A stretch of DNA of 64,000 bases, taken from NCBI GenBank assembly GCA_016700415.1, contig CP065018.1:186001-250000 (forward strand). Direction: 5' to 3'. Each line of letters opens with the position of its first letter. Position 1 is the first letter of the stretch. Positions 28,697-38,569 of the stretch are shown here, piece after piece. The notes beneath the pieces were generated by a model, which worked only from the letters and a program-made list of their open reading frames with translations, was not told the origin of the DNA and did not search any database. This stretch comes from Flavobacteriales bacterium. GTDB taxonomy: Bacteria > Bacteroidota > Bacteroidia > Flavobacteriales_F > PHOS-HE28. A program made the translations under genes and the position numbers.

Positions 28697-30630
28697 TGCG
28701 CACGCTCCGGCTATTCCTCATCCTTTTCCTGGCATTCGGTATCCGATCCTGGGCGGTGGCCGTACCGGGGAATGAGGACCAGGCCCGCACCGTGGTCCAT
28801 ATGCTGGATTATGTGAGCGTGGACTACCCTGTCTTCGTGAAGGACGGCCAGGTGCTGGACGCGGCGGAATATGCCGAACAACAGGAATTCGCGCAGCAGG
28901 TAATGGTGCTGCTGGAGGCATTGCCGAAAAAGGAAGGTGGCAAAGACCTCATGGCCGAAGCGCGCAAACTGCGGGAGCGGATCGCGCAAAAGGCGGACGG
29001 TGCGGAAGTGGCCGCCTTGGCCAAGGCATTGCGCGGGGATGTGATCTTGGCTTACGGCGTTACCGTGGCACCCAAACAGGTCCCGGACCTTGCACGTGGA
29101 AGGACGCTTTACATCGCCCATTGCGCCTCCTGCCACGGGCCGACCGGTGCCGGCGACGGCCCACAAGCTGAAGGCTTGGAACCGGCACCGCGCAACTTCC
29201 ACGACACGGAGGCCATGGATGTCCGCAGCCCGTTCGGCCTGTACAACACCATCACGCTCGGGGTGGAAGGCACTTCGATGCTGGGATACGGCGCGTTGAC
29301 GGATGCCGAACGTTGGAACCTCGCATTTTACGCAGCAAGTGTTGGCATCAATTCCGCATTGGTCAAGCAAGGCGAAGCACTATGGAATAAAGGTGAAGGC
29401 ACGGATCAGTTCACGGGCCTGCGCGCGCTTGTGACCGCCACGCCGTTGGAAGTGGAACAGCAGCATGGTGCCGACCGGGCTGCGGTACTGGCCTTCCTGA
29501 TCGCCCATCCGGAAGCGGTTAAGGCTTCGGCTCCCTCGCCGCTGGCCATCACTCGGGCCCAGTTGCAGGCCGCGCTGGAGGCGTACCGCAGCGGCGACCT
29601 GGCCACAGCAAGTCAGCTGTCCATCAGCGCCTACCTCGAAGGCTTCGAGTTGATCGAAGCACCGCTGGACAATGTGGACGCCCCGCTGCGGAAGCAGACC
29701 GAACACGAAATGATGGCCCTGCGCTCCACTATCGGTGCCAACGCGCCAGCGGATTCGGTTTCCGCAAGCATCGCCCGCATCAACGTCCTGCTGGACCGTG
29801 CCGACGAAAAGCTCTCCGGCGATGGGCTCTCCACCACGGCGGCCTTCATCAGTTCCCTGCTGATCCTGCTGCGCGAGGGTTTGGAGGCCATCCTTGTGCT
29901 CGCGGCCATCATCGCCTTGGTGATCAAGACCGGTCGCCGCGATGCGTTGGCCTGGATCCATGCAGGATGGATCGCTGCGGTGGTGCTGGGCATCCTCACA
30001 TGGTTTGTGGCGCGTACGGTGATCTCGATCTCCGGTGCAAACCGCGAAATGACCGAAGGTGTTACCGCCTTGCTCGCAGCGGCCATGTTGCTCTATGTAG
30101 GCTATTGGCTCCACAACAAGTCCAATACCAAGGCATGGCAGCACTTCATCCGGGAGAAGGTTGACTCCGCGCTGGGCAAGGGTACGCTTTGGACGCTCGC
30201 AGGCATTTCCTTCCTGGCGGTCTATCGCGAGCTCTTCGAGATCATCCTTTTCTACGAGACCTTGCTCAGCCAAGCCGGACCAGCAGGCCAACAAGCGGTC
30301 TTGGGCGGTATCGGTGCGGCGGCGATACTGCTGGCGGTCATTGGCGGTGCCATCCTGAAATTCAGTGTGCGCCTGCCCATCGGGCCCTTCTTCGCCGCAA
30401 CCGCCGGTCTGTTGGCGCTGATGGCGGTGGTCTTCACGGGGAACGGTGTGGCCGCGCTACAGGAAGCGGGCGTGCTGCACGCCACCATGGTACGTTTCAT
30501 ATCGGTGCCTTTGTTGGGGATACATGCCACCTTGCAAGGCCTGATCATGCAGGGCATCGTAATGGCACTGGTGATCGGGGGCGTGCTGTTGGGGCGCTGG
30601 CGGATGGCGCGGGAGACACACAAGGCCTGA
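28696..30630 (+). CDS. Cytochrome c - FTR1 iron permease fusion protein
   Basis: 644 residues. The signal peptide (1-22) is followed by a helical domain, then a class I cytochrome c domain with haem motif CASCH near 142-146 and a distal methionine (TSMLGYG). After a second helical region, the C-terminal about 260 residues form a seven-helix FTR1/EfeU-type permease with the two iron-binding motifs REGLE (about 392) and RELFE (about 510). FTR1 proteins take up iron across the inner membrane; in the fusion the haem domain may oxidise Fe(II) or pass electrons, replacing the separate ferroxidase partner. This fused form is known in Bacteroidota. ATG 28696 overlaps the ychF stop by one base. Function is inferred from the motifs. 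Confidence 0.88.
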   Translation: MRTLRLFLILFLAFGIRSWAVAVPGNEDQARTVVHMLDYVSVDYPVFVKDGQVLDAAEYAEQQEFAQQVMVLLEALPKKEGGKDLMAEARKLRERIAQKADGAEVAALAKALRGDVILAYGVTVAPKQVPDLARGRTLYIAHCASCHGPTGAGDGPQAEGLEPAPRNFHDTEAMDVRSPFGLYNTITLGVEGTSMLGYGALTDAERWNLAFYAASVGINSALVKQGEALWNKGEGTDQFTGLRALVTATPLEVEQQHGADRAAVLAFLIAHPEAVKASAPSPLAITRAQLQAALEAYRSGDLATASQLSISAYLEGFELIEAPLDNVDAPLRKQTEHEMMALRSTIGANAPADSVSASIARINVLLDRADEKLSGDGLSTTAAFISSLLILLREGLEAILVLAAIIALVIKTGRRDALAWIHAGWIAAVVLGILTWFVARTVISISGANREMTEGVTALLAAAMLLYVGYWLHNKSNTKAWQHFIREKVDSALGKGTLWTLAGISFLAVYRELFEIILFYETLLSQAGPAGQQAVLGGIGAAAILLAVIGGAILKFSVRLPIGPFFAATAGLLALMAVVFTGNGVAALQEAGVLHATMVRFISVPLLGIHATLQGLIMQGIVMALVIGGVLLGRWRMARETHKA

Positions 30631-30719
30631 GACAGCTTCAGACAGATTTTTATTATTGGTTCTCAATATCCTTGTCCATTATCGGTCCGCTACATTCGCC
30701 CTCCCATTCCCATTTCCGC

Positions 30720-32855
30720 ATGAACCATTCCCTCGCCGCGTTGTCCGTACTACTGCTCGCCGCCTCCTGCGGAACGAGTGACACCACGAAAAAAGAAATG
30801 CCAACGACCGCACCGGCCCACGAAGATCCCTTTGCCTCCGAAAGCACGCTTTACCTCGGCGCGCCGGACTTCACCAAGATCCACAACGGCGACTTCGGTC
30901 CTGCGATGGAGGAGGGGATGAGCAAGCAACTGGAGGAAGTGAAGGCCATCTCGGACAACAAGGACGCAGCCACCTTTGAGAACACCATCATCGCCTTGGA
31001 GAAGAGCGGACAGGAGCTCACCCGTGCCAGCAAGGTGTTCTTCAACCTTGTGGCCTGCAACACCAACGATAGCCTACAGGCCACGAATACCGATATCGCA
31101 CCGAAACTGGCCGCACACAGCGACGCCATTAACCTCGACCCGAAGCTCTTCGCCCGCGTTAAAAGCCTGTACGACCAACGCGGGTCATTGGGCCTGGACA
31201 GTGTTTCCACTCGGCTCATCGACCGCTACTACACGCGCTTCGTCCGTGCCGGCGCCCTGTTGAACGAGGCCGACCAGAAGAGCCTGCGTGCGCTCAACAA
31301 GGAAGAATCCACCCTCGGCACGCTGTTCAGTGAAAACTTGTTGAAGCAAGTGAACAAGGCCACCGTGCTGGTGGAAGACAAGGCCCAGTTGGACGGCATG
31401 ACCGAAGCGGATATCGAGGCCGCCGCTACCACCGCCAAGGACAAAGGACATGAGGGCAAGTGGCTGATCACCTTGCAGAACACCACCACGCAACCCGTGC
31501 TGGCGGAGCTCAAGGACCGGGCGTTGCGCGAGCGGATCTTCAACGCTTCCATCAACCGCGGTATGCTGGGGGATTCCTCCGATCAGCGCTCCACCGTGAG
31601 CCGTCTTGCGCAACTGCGCGCCCAACGTGCCAAACTGCTCGGCTTCCCGAACTACGCGGCCTATTCCCTGGACGACCAGATGGCCAAGACGCCCGATGCC
31701 GCCGTGAAGCTCCTCACCGGCATGGTGCCCGCCGCCGTGAAGAACGTGAAAGCCGAAGCCGCCAAGCTGCAAGCCGTGATCGACAAGGAGAAGGGAGGCT
31801 TCACGCTCGCGCCTTGGGACTGGGACTTCTATGCCGAAAAAGTGCGCAAGGCGGAATACGACCTCGACGAAAGCCAGATCAAGCCCTACTTCGAGCTGGA
31901 CCGCGTGCTGCAGGACGGCGTCTTCTTCGCCGCGGAACGGATGTACGGCATCAGCTTCAAGGAGCGGAAGGACCTGCCCACCTACCGGCCTGAGGTGCGC
32001 GTGTTCGAGGTGTTCGACGCGGACAGCAGCACCATCGGCCTGTTCTACGCCGACTATTTCGCACGAGACAACAAGCAAGGTGGTGCATGGATGGACAGCT
32101 TCCAAGACCAGAGCGGGTTGCTGGACGAGAAGCCCATCGTCACCCAGAACATGAACATCCAGAAGCCCGCCGAGGGCCAGCCCGCGCTGCTGAGCTTCGA
32201 TGAGGTGACCACCGTATTCCACGAGTTTGGCCACGCCCTCCATGGGCTATTGAGCAAGCAGCAGTATCCTTTCTTCTCCGGCACCAACGTGCCTCGCGAC
32301 TTCGTGGAATTCCCCAGCCAATTCAACGAGAACTGGGCCTCGGACCCGAAGGTGTTCGCTAAATACGCCAAGCACTACAAGACCGGTGAGGCCATGCCGA
32401 AAGCCTTGGTGGACAAGATCAAGAAGTCCAGCAAATTCAACCAGGGCTTTGCCACAACTGAATACCTCGCCGCCGCGCTCATGGACCTACAGTGGCACAT
32501 GCTGCCAGCCGACGCGCCGGTTCAGGACGTGCCCAAGTTCGAGAAAGCCGCGCTGGCCAACTACGGACTGGACCTGCCGATGGTGCTGCCACGCTACCGC
32601 ACCTGCTACTTCAGCCACATCTGGGGCGGCGGCTATGCGGCCGGTTACTACGCCTATCTCTGGGCCGAAGTGCTGGAGGCTGATGCCTTCCAATGGTTCG
32701 AGGAGCACGGCGGGATGACGAGCGCCAACGGCATGCATTACCGCGCCACTATCCTCTCACAGGGCGGCAGCAGGGATGCGGGCGAGCGCTATCGCGACTT
32801 CCGCGGCCGGGACCCCGAGGTGGGGCCGTTGCTGGAGAAGCGCGGGTTGAAGTAG
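30720..32855 (+). CDS. M3 family peptidase lipoprotein (Dcp/oligopeptidase-like)
   Basis: 711 residues from ATG 30720, chosen because it gives a lipoprotein signal (LLLAASC, cysteine about 17); the open frame upstream is the FTR1 gene read in another frame. The zinc motif HEFGHALHG stands at about 501-509, with the third ligand expected in FPSQFNENWA about 30 residues on; SHIWGGGYAAGYYAYLWAE and the GxxYR-like end are typical of M3A peptidyl-dipeptidases such as Dcp and oligopeptidase A. The lipid anchor places it in the periplasm, where it should trim short peptides. It follows the FTR1 gene by 89 bases and may share its transcript. The peptidase family is secure; dipeptidyl versus oligopeptidase specificity is not. 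Confidence 0.9.
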   Translation: MNHSLAALSVLLLAASCGTSDTTKKEMPTTAPAHEDPFASESTLYLGAPDFTKIHNGDFGPAMEEGMSKQLEEVKAISDNKDAATFENTIIALEKSGQELTRASKVFFNLVACNTNDSLQATNTDIAPKLAAHSDAINLDPKLFARVKSLYDQRGSLGLDSVSTRLIDRYYTRFVRAGALLNEADQKSLRALNKEESTLGTLFSENLLKQVNKATVLVEDKAQLDGMTEADIEAAATTAKDKGHEGKWLITLQNTTTQPVLAELKDRALRERIFNASINRGMLGDSSDQRSTVSRLAQLRAQRAKLLGFPNYAAYSLDDQMAKTPDAAVKLLTGMVPAAVKNVKAEAAKLQAVIDKEKGGFTLAPWDWDFYAEKVRKAEYDLDESQIKPYFELDRVLQDGVFFAAERMYGISFKERKDLPTYRPEVRVFEVFDADSSTIGLFYADYFARDNKQGGAWMDSFQDQSGLLDEKPIVTQNMNIQKPAEGQPALLSFDEVTTVFHEFGHALHGLLSKQQYPFFSGTNVPRDFVEFPSQFNENWASDPKVFAKYAKHYKTGEAMPKALVDKIKKSSKFNQGFATTEYLAAALMDLQWHMLPADAPVQDVPKFEKAALANYGLDLPMVLPRYRTCYFSHIWGGGYAAGYYAYLWAEVLEADAFQWFEEHGGMTSANGMHYRATILSQGGSRDAGERYRDFRGRDPEVGPLLEKRGLK

Positions 32856-32977
32856 GCCGGATGTCCGGCGTTCAAGGCAGCCGTGAGGGGAATGCTGAGT
32901 ATACGATCACTCCTCACTGGCCAAACTGATACTCCCCAATTATCCCCGCCATCCAAGCGCATACCCTCTCCATTCTT

Positions 32978-33703
32978 GTGCCCGCTTACAATGAAGCGCG
33001 GACCATCGCGGCCGTCCTGAAGGAACTGGTGGCGCTTGAGCTACCGGAGGGAATGGGCAAGGAGGTGATCGTGGTGGATGACAGCTCCACGGACGGTACG
33101 GTGCGGACGGTGGAGGAATTCATTGCGGACGAAGGGCAAGGTCTGGTACGCTTGGAACGCCAGCCCATGAACCGGGGTAAGGGCGCGGCCATACATAGGG
33201 GGATCCATTCCGCAACAGGGACGTTGATGGTGGTACAGGACGCCGATCTGGAACTGGACCCGAACGATCTTGTTGCCCTGCTCGGCCCGCTGCTTAGCGG
33301 GGAAGCGGACGTGGTATACGGCCACCGGTTCCACAATGGTCCCCCGTATCCGGGCTTTCCCCGTGGGAGCTATCTGGCGAACCGGTTTTTGACATGGCTC
33401 AGCAACCGGCTCACGGGCTTGGACATTGGCGACATGGAGGTGTGCTATAAGTTGATGCCACTTGAAGTGGCCAGGGATCTGGAGTTGCGTGAAGAGCGCT
33501 TCGGTTTTGAGCCGGAGGTGACTGCCTTGCTGGCGCGGCGAAGGGAACTGCGTTGGGCGGAGGTGCCGGTCCGTTATCGTGCCCGGACCGCTGCGGACGG
33601 GAAGAAGATCGGCTGGCGGGACGGGCTTCGGGCCATCTGGTGCATCGTGAAGTACTCCCGGCGAGGTCAAGGAAGGAGGTCGGTACTGTCCAAACTGGAA
33701 TAG
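32978..33703 (+). CDS. Family 2 glycosyltransferase (polyprenyl-phosphate sugar transferase-like)
   Basis: 241 residues if started at GTG 32978 (MPAYNEART). However, the conserved first strand of GT2 enzymes (SILVPAYNE) starts upstream: the frame reads HTLSIL before that GTG and is open back to the stop at 32927. No ATG, GTG or TTG occurs in that stretch, so the real start may be the ATT at 32939 or the sequence may hold an error. Further motifs: VDDSSTDGT, NRGKGAAIHRGI, QDADLELDP (the DxD metal site) and FGFEPEVTALLARR. The closest type is dolichyl-phosphate mannose synthase-like, making lipid-linked sugars at the inner face of the membrane. Its end overlaps the convergent gene 33667-35067 by 37 bases. 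Confidence 0.85.
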   Translation: MPAYNEARTIAAVLKELVALELPEGMGKEVIVVDDSSTDGTVRTVEEFIADEGQGLVRLERQPMNRGKGAAIHRGIHSATGTLMVVQDADLELDPNDLVALLGPLLSGEADVVYGHRFHNGPPYPGFPRGSYLANRFLTWLSNRLTGLDIGDMEVCYKLMPLEVARDLELREERFGFEPEVTALLARRRELRWAEVPVRYRARTAADGKKIGWRDGLRAIWCIVKYSRRGQGRRSVLSKLE

Positions 33704-35067
33704 GGGCCGGGCTCGACTTGGAACATGGGCCTGACCTTGTGGATGGGCTTGGGTTCCCAACGTCGCAGGAGCATCACACTGTCCGGCAGGTGGGCATACG
33801 CGCTGTCGAACGCCAGGTCTTCGGTGGTGATCAGACTGACGGTTTTTCCCGATTCCGCCTTGCTGATCAGCAGGGCCTCCATGGGCAGGCTCCATTCCCA
33901 CCCCCAGCCGAACGGATCCATGAAACCCGCAGGGATCAAGCATTTTTCGTGACCTTGTTGCCCACACGCCGAAGTGATCGCCATGATGGTCCGTGTCCGC
34001 AAGGCCAATTGCCTGCCTTGTTCCGTGATGAAATAAGACCTCACACCCACCAGAACTATCAGGCAGATCAAAGCAGCCCATGTCGAACGCGGACCCAGGC
34101 GGGGCAGGCCGGAGACACCAAGGATCACCAGCAACGTGAAGGCGGGGAAATATGCGGAGTCAATGTATCGCGAAGCGTCAGTGGCGTCCATGGCGGTATT
34201 GACCACCAACACCACGACCAGGGTCCCTGCAAGCAGGAGCACGGCCGGGAGCAGTGAACCCCGGCGCACGGAGATGATCAGCCCGAAAAGAGCCAGTGCG
34301 ATGAGGTCCGGAAAATGGCTCAGGAACAGGACCGCCACTTTCCATGCATAGGCCGGGTGGAGCCAGCGTAGATCCCCGTTCCAGGCATTGCCCAATTTGC
34401 CTTCTTCATACTCGCTCAGGAAGAACACCTTGATGAACACCAGGACCGCCAATGGCCCCACGGCCATCAAAAGGGTCCGCCATTTCCTGCCATTCCCTGC
34501 CCATACCACGGTGGTGATCACCAGAAAAGTGATCGCATGCTCCGGGTGGCTGGTCACCAGAAGCAGGGCCAAGAAAGACCATACGGCCAATTTCGAACTG
34601 CGTGGAACGGGGTCCGCCTGCCAATAGCCCAGCAGTACCACGGCGGCGGTGGCCCCGTAGCAGATCTCCATCATAGGTGAGAAGAACAGCCAGGTCTGTC
34701 CGATGAACTGTAGCAAGGCCACGGCAACGGCCAGTTCAGGGCGCGCCATCCGCATACACCACACCGCTGCCAGCCATGCCCACAGGACATGTCCCAAAGA
34801 GTACACCAGAATGATCCCGCTTAATGAAGAGCCTGCGTAGAGCGCCACCAAAGCGGGGAGTTCGGCAAGTACAAGCGAGTAGCGTTCATGGTCCACCCAG
34901 GGCAGACCCGTGTCCAAGGTGTGCAACAGATAGTAGGAAGAATCAGCGTAGAGGCGCTCGTAGCGGAAGTGGACAGCAAGTATGGCCAACAACAGAAAGC
35001 ATCCATGGATGAACCATTTCCATTTCCGGTATGCGGAAATGGGAATTTCGGCCGTGCTCTTGGACAT
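33667..35067 (-). CDS. Multi-pass membrane protein of unknown function
   Basis: 466 residues with about nine hydrophobic helices from residue 19 to about 345, then a soluble tail of some 120 residues containing SACGQQGHEKCLIPAGFMDPFGWGWEWSLP, in which a cysteine pair could be extracytoplasmic. The early loop HFRYERLYADSSYYLLH carries acidic and aromatic residues in the place where GT-C fold glycosyltransferases have their catalytic loop, and a GT2 gene lies next door, so a lipid-sugar-dependent membrane glycosyltransferase is possible. No family signature confirms it. Its 3' end overlaps the glycosyltransferase convergently. Confidence 0.65.
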   Translation of the reverse strand: MSKSTAEIPISAYRKWKWFIHGCFLLLAILAVHFRYERLYADSSYYLLHTLDTGLPWVDHERYSLVLAELPALVALYAGSSLSGIILVYSLGHVLWAWLAAVWCMRMARPELAVAVALLQFIGQTWLFFSPMMEICYGATAAVVLLGYWQADPVPRSSKLAVWSFLALLLVTSHPEHAITFLVITTVVWAGNGRKWRTLLMAVGPLAVLVFIKVFFLSEYEEGKLGNAWNGDLRWLHPAYAWKVAVLFLSHFPDLIALALFGLIISVRRGSLLPAVLLLAGTLVVVLVVNTAMDATDASRYIDSAYFPAFTLLVILGVSGLPRLGPRSTWAALICLIVLVGVRSYFITEQGRQLALRTRTIMAITSACGQQGHEKCLIPAGFMDPFGWGWEWSLPMEALLISKAESGKTVSLITTEDLAFDSAYAHLPDSVMLLRRWEPKPIHKVRPMFQVEPGPYSSLDSTDLLP

Positions 35068-35110
35068 GCTGCAATGATAGCACCTTCTGTCCTGTAGGCC
35101 TGTCCGGTAC

Positions 35111-35300
35111 GGGGTACCTCGAAGAACCTCGCTCCCGTGTCAGCGATGCTGCGCGTCGCCCCTTCGGGCAAGCGTTCTCGTTCGGCCATCCTGCGTTGCT
35201 CCTCAGTCAGTTACCTTCGGGTAACTTCCTTTCGTCGCGCCTTGGCTGTCACGAACGATAAGCGCTTGTGCCATCGGTTCGAGGTTCTTCGAGGTACCCT
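35111..35300. repeat. MITE-like segment bounded by 21-bp inverted repeats
   Basis: In the otherwise gene-free stretch 35068-35526, ggggtacctcgaagaacctcg (35111-35131) is matched at 35280-35300 by its reverse complement with 20 of 21 bases. The 148-bp interior codes for nothing recognisable and holds the hairpin agttacc-ttcg-ggtaact (35209-35226). No target-site duplication is visible. The rest of the stretch (35301-35526) shows no feature I can name apart from space for the promoter of the protease gene. Confidence 0.55.
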
Positions 35301-35526
35301 ACGGTCTCCCGGTAATCCCGTTCCTGACCCGATCAGCGGCCATGGAAAGTGGGGACGGAATAGCTGAGTTGTGCTCCTTGACATGCCAAGGAGCGCTCAT
35401 CGGTCGCGATCCGGACCTATGGGCCCGGTCAAGAGCTACTGCTTGTCGAAAAGATATGATAGGCTTTCTCCTGAACAGTTAGCTTCGTGACGGTCGGGCC
35501 ATTCAAGGTCTTGATCCGAACTGCCC

Positions 35527-38487
35527 ATGATCCGTCGCTCCGCCGCCTTTTTCGCTTCGTTTTTCCTTTTGCTCTCCCTGTTCAGCCAAGCCCGTTCCGG
35601 TGGCTTGGTCTCGGAGCACATTCAGGCCATACAGTCCCGGGGCGTCGCTTTTGAGCCAGTTGAACTGTTCACTCCGGTGGCCACATCCGCTGCCACGGAC
35701 GCACTTTGGTCGCGGGCGTGCTATCGGGCTACGGTATTGCGCTTCGATCCGACCAAAGCGGCAGACGTCCTCGGAAGGCAGCCTCACCATATCAGCCTTT
35801 CAGTCCCCGGCGCGAACGGCCCCGTGGTGCTGGACCTCGAGAAGGTGGACATCACCACCTCGGATTTCCGCGTGGTGCAAGCGAGCACGGACCTGCCAGT
35901 GCGGCGAACAGCCTCGGTGCATTACCAAGGCATGGTGCGTGGCGAACCGGGCTCCATCGCGGCGATCAGTGTTTTCCCCGACCAAGTGATGGGCCTGTTG
36001 GCCGATGCCGACGGCCAGCGGGTGATCGGTCGCTTGGACAACGACCGGGATGGGCTTCATGTCTTCTACCGGGAGCAGGACCTGCGCGGAAGTCCCGGTG
36101 CGCAATGCGATGTCAGGGAGGTGCCGGGAGATGCGAGCCACCCCGTACCGGCAGCTCCGGGGGAACGGACCACGCGGTGCGTGCGCTTTTACTGGGAGGT
36201 GGACAATGACATTTTCGTCAACAAGGGCAGCGTGACCAACGCCACGAACTACGTCACCGGCCTCTTCAACCAAAGCTCCATCATCTATGCGAACGATGGG
36301 ATCGATGTGGCGCTTTCCGAAGTGTACGTTTGGGACGTTACCAGCCCATATACCAGCAACAGTTCCGGAGAGTTGCTGGACCAGTTCGGTGACTACCGCA
36401 CCAGCTTCAACGGTGACCTGGCCCATTTGCTCGCTTTTCGTGGGGGAGGTGGCATCGCTTGGTTGAACACCTTGTGCAACGGCACGCGTTACCGGATGGC
36501 GTTCAGCGGTATCAGCTCCAGCTACAGCAGTGTTCCCACCTACAGTTGGAGCGTGGAAGTGGTGACGCATGAGCAAGGGCACAATATGGCGTCGCCGCAC
36601 ACGCATGCCTGCTCGTGGAACGGCGACTACACGGCCATCGACGGTTGTGGCCCTGCCGCTGGTTATGTGGAGGGAACCTGTCCAGCGGCTCCGGTACCAT
36701 CGTCCGCGGTCGGTGGTACGATCATGAGCTATTGCCACCTGGTCAGTGCAGGGATCAAGTTCGTGAACGGTTTTGGCCCACAGCCTGCGGCGTTGATCGT
36801 AGGCCGGGTGAACGCAGCGACCTGCTTGGCCGTCTGCGGTACCTCCTGCGATCCGCCAACTGGGCTCAGTGCCAACATGATCACCGTGAATTCAGCAAAC
36901 CTCACGTGGGCCTCGGCCGGGGCTACCGCTTACACCCTGCAATGGAGGCTTTCACCAAGCGGTGGCTGGACCACGGTGACAGGGCTGACCGACAGTAATT
37001 ATGCACTGACGGGCCTGGCGCAAGAGACCGCGTACGACTTCCGGGTGCTTTCCGAGTGTGGTGCTGAGATGTCCACGTATTCGGCCATCGCCACCTTTAC
37101 CACCGTGGCACCCTGCCCGGACTTCGTGGAGCCGAACAATAGCCTGGGCACCGCAGGGGCCGTTGCCGTCCCGGTTTCCATGGATGCGTTGATCGCGACC
37201 GCAGCGGACGAGGACTATTACAGCTTCACCGTGGCTTCGACCAGTAACATCAACATGAACCTCAGTGGGCTGGCCGGCGACTATGACCTGGAACTGCTCG
37301 ATGCCGGAGGGACGCAACTCTCTATTTCCCAGAACGGGGGCACTACCAGCGAATATATCAATTTCTCCGGGGCTGCACCGGGCACCTACTACGCCCATGT
37401 ATACGGCTATGGCGGTGCCTTCAGTGCCACCCAATGCTACCACCTTTACATTTCTGCCCAAGTTTCGTCCTGTCCTACGCCGTCGGGACTTCAGGCCCAG
37501 AACATCACCTACAACAGCGCATTGCTGTCCTGGGCTGAGCTGCTTGTTGTCACCACCTTCAACCTGCGCTGGCGCCGGACGGCGGACGTCACTTGGACGG
37601 TCGTTAGCAACGTCCAAGCGAATTCGTACGCCCTCAGCGGCTTGGACCCGGCGACGGAATATGAGTTTGAGGTAAGCTCGGCTTGTCCTGGAAGCAATGC
37701 GCAGTATAGCGGGCCGAAAGTCTTTACAACACTGGAAGAGCCATGTGAGGTAACGCCACCCATAATTCTGAGCATCAGCGTATTATTACAAGGTCCGTAT
37801 CGTGTTTCCGACGGGTTGATGGTGGATTCCTTGCGTGCCGCCGATCTGCTGCCGACCGATGAGCCGTACACGGTCATGGGCTTTCCGGTGGCGGGGCCAG
37901 TGACGGTCGATCCAGCTGTTTTCACCGTTACCGGTCCGGATGCCATTGTGGACTGGATGCTGGTCGAGCTTCGGAACGCGACCGACCCCACCGTGGTGGA
38001 GGAAACTCGCGTAGGTCTGCTTCAGCGGGATGGCGATGTCACCGCGCTTGACGGCGTTTCCCCGCTGGGCTTTTGCTCGAACGCGGGCAACTACCGGGTA
38101 GTGGTGCGCCACCGGAACCACTTGGGGTGCATGTCGGGAACCTATCTGCTGTCCTCCACGGCCACGGACATCGACTTCAGTCTGGCTGGAACAAGCACCT
38201 ACGGCACCAATTCGCGCAAAGTGGAAGGCTCTGTGATGCTGCTCTGGTCCGGCAATGTGAACGGGAATACCACGGTGAGCTATACCGGGGCCGGCAACGA
38301 CCGGGACCCGATCTTGCAGGCCCTCGGCAGCTCCCCGGTCACCGGCTTCATCAGCGGCTACTGGGGCACGGACGTGAACATGGACGGCAAGGTGAGGTAC
38401 ACCGGGGCGAACAACGATAGGGACCTGATCCTTTCGAACATCGGCGGAAGTGTGCCCTCCGACGTGGTGAACGAGCAACTGCCGTGA
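35527..38487 (+). CDS. Secreted reprolysin-like (M12-type) metalloprotease with FnIII, PPC and dockerin-like tail
   Basis: 986 residues; signal peptide 1-25. A propeptide-like region (to about 200) precedes the catalytic domain with HEQGHNMASPH at about 348-358, the HExxHxxxxxH metzincin motif with alanine where glycine is usual, followed by the cysteine-rich THACSWNGDYTAIDGCG and GGTIMSYC (Met-turn). Then come a fibronectin III domain (about 447-530), a pre-peptidase C-terminal domain (DYYSFTVASTSNINMNLSG, about 560), a second FnIII, and a beta domain. The last 70 residues hold two repeats of the type DVNMDGKVRYTGANNDRDLIL, which resemble calcium-binding dockerin repeats. No ordinary T9SS tail is present. 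The protein is expected outside the cell, degrading protein. Confidence 0.88.
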   Translation: MIRRSAAFFASFFLLLSLFSQARSGGLVSEHIQAIQSRGVAFEPVELFTPVATSAATDALWSRACYRATVLRFDPTKAADVLGRQPHHISLSVPGANGPVVLDLEKVDITTSDFRVVQASTDLPVRRTASVHYQGMVRGEPGSIAAISVFPDQVMGLLADADGQRVIGRLDNDRDGLHVFYREQDLRGSPGAQCDVREVPGDASHPVPAAPGERTTRCVRFYWEVDNDIFVNKGSVTNATNYVTGLFNQSSIIYANDGIDVALSEVYVWDVTSPYTSNSSGELLDQFGDYRTSFNGDLAHLLAFRGGGGIAWLNTLCNGTRYRMAFSGISSSYSSVPTYSWSVEVVTHEQGHNMASPHTHACSWNGDYTAIDGCGPAAGYVEGTCPAAPVPSSAVGGTIMSYCHLVSAGIKFVNGFGPQPAALIVGRVNAATCLAVCGTSCDPPTGLSANMITVNSANLTWASAGATAYTLQWRLSPSGGWTTVTGLTDSNYALTGLAQETAYDFRVLSECGAEMSTYSAIATFTTVAPCPDFVEPNNSLGTAGAVAVPVSMDALIATAADEDYYSFTVASTSNINMNLSGLAGDYDLELLDAGGTQLSISQNGGTTSEYINFSGAAPGTYYAHVYGYGGAFSATQCYHLYISAQVSSCPTPSGLQAQNITYNSALLSWAELLVVTTFNLRWRRTADVTWTVVSNVQANSYALSGLDPATEYEFEVSSACPGSNAQYSGPKVFTTLEEPCEVTPPIILSISVLLQGPYRVSDGLMVDSLRAADLLPTDEPYTVMGFPVAGPVTVDPAVFTVTGPDAIVDWMLVELRNATDPTVVEETRVGLLQRDGDVTALDGVSPLGFCSNAGNYRVVVRHRNHLGCMSGTYLLSSTATDIDFSLAGTSTYGTNSRKVEGSVMLLWSGNVNGNTTVSYTGAGNDRDPILQALGSSPVTGFISGYWGTDVNMDGKVRYTGANNDRDLILSNIGGSVPSDVVNEQLP

Positions 38488-38569
38488 CCAGGAGACGGGC
38501 ATTTGGGTGGAATGAGAAAGGATCACCCTGACGGGCGATCTTCAGGTATCTGAACAAGTACATTCGTGC

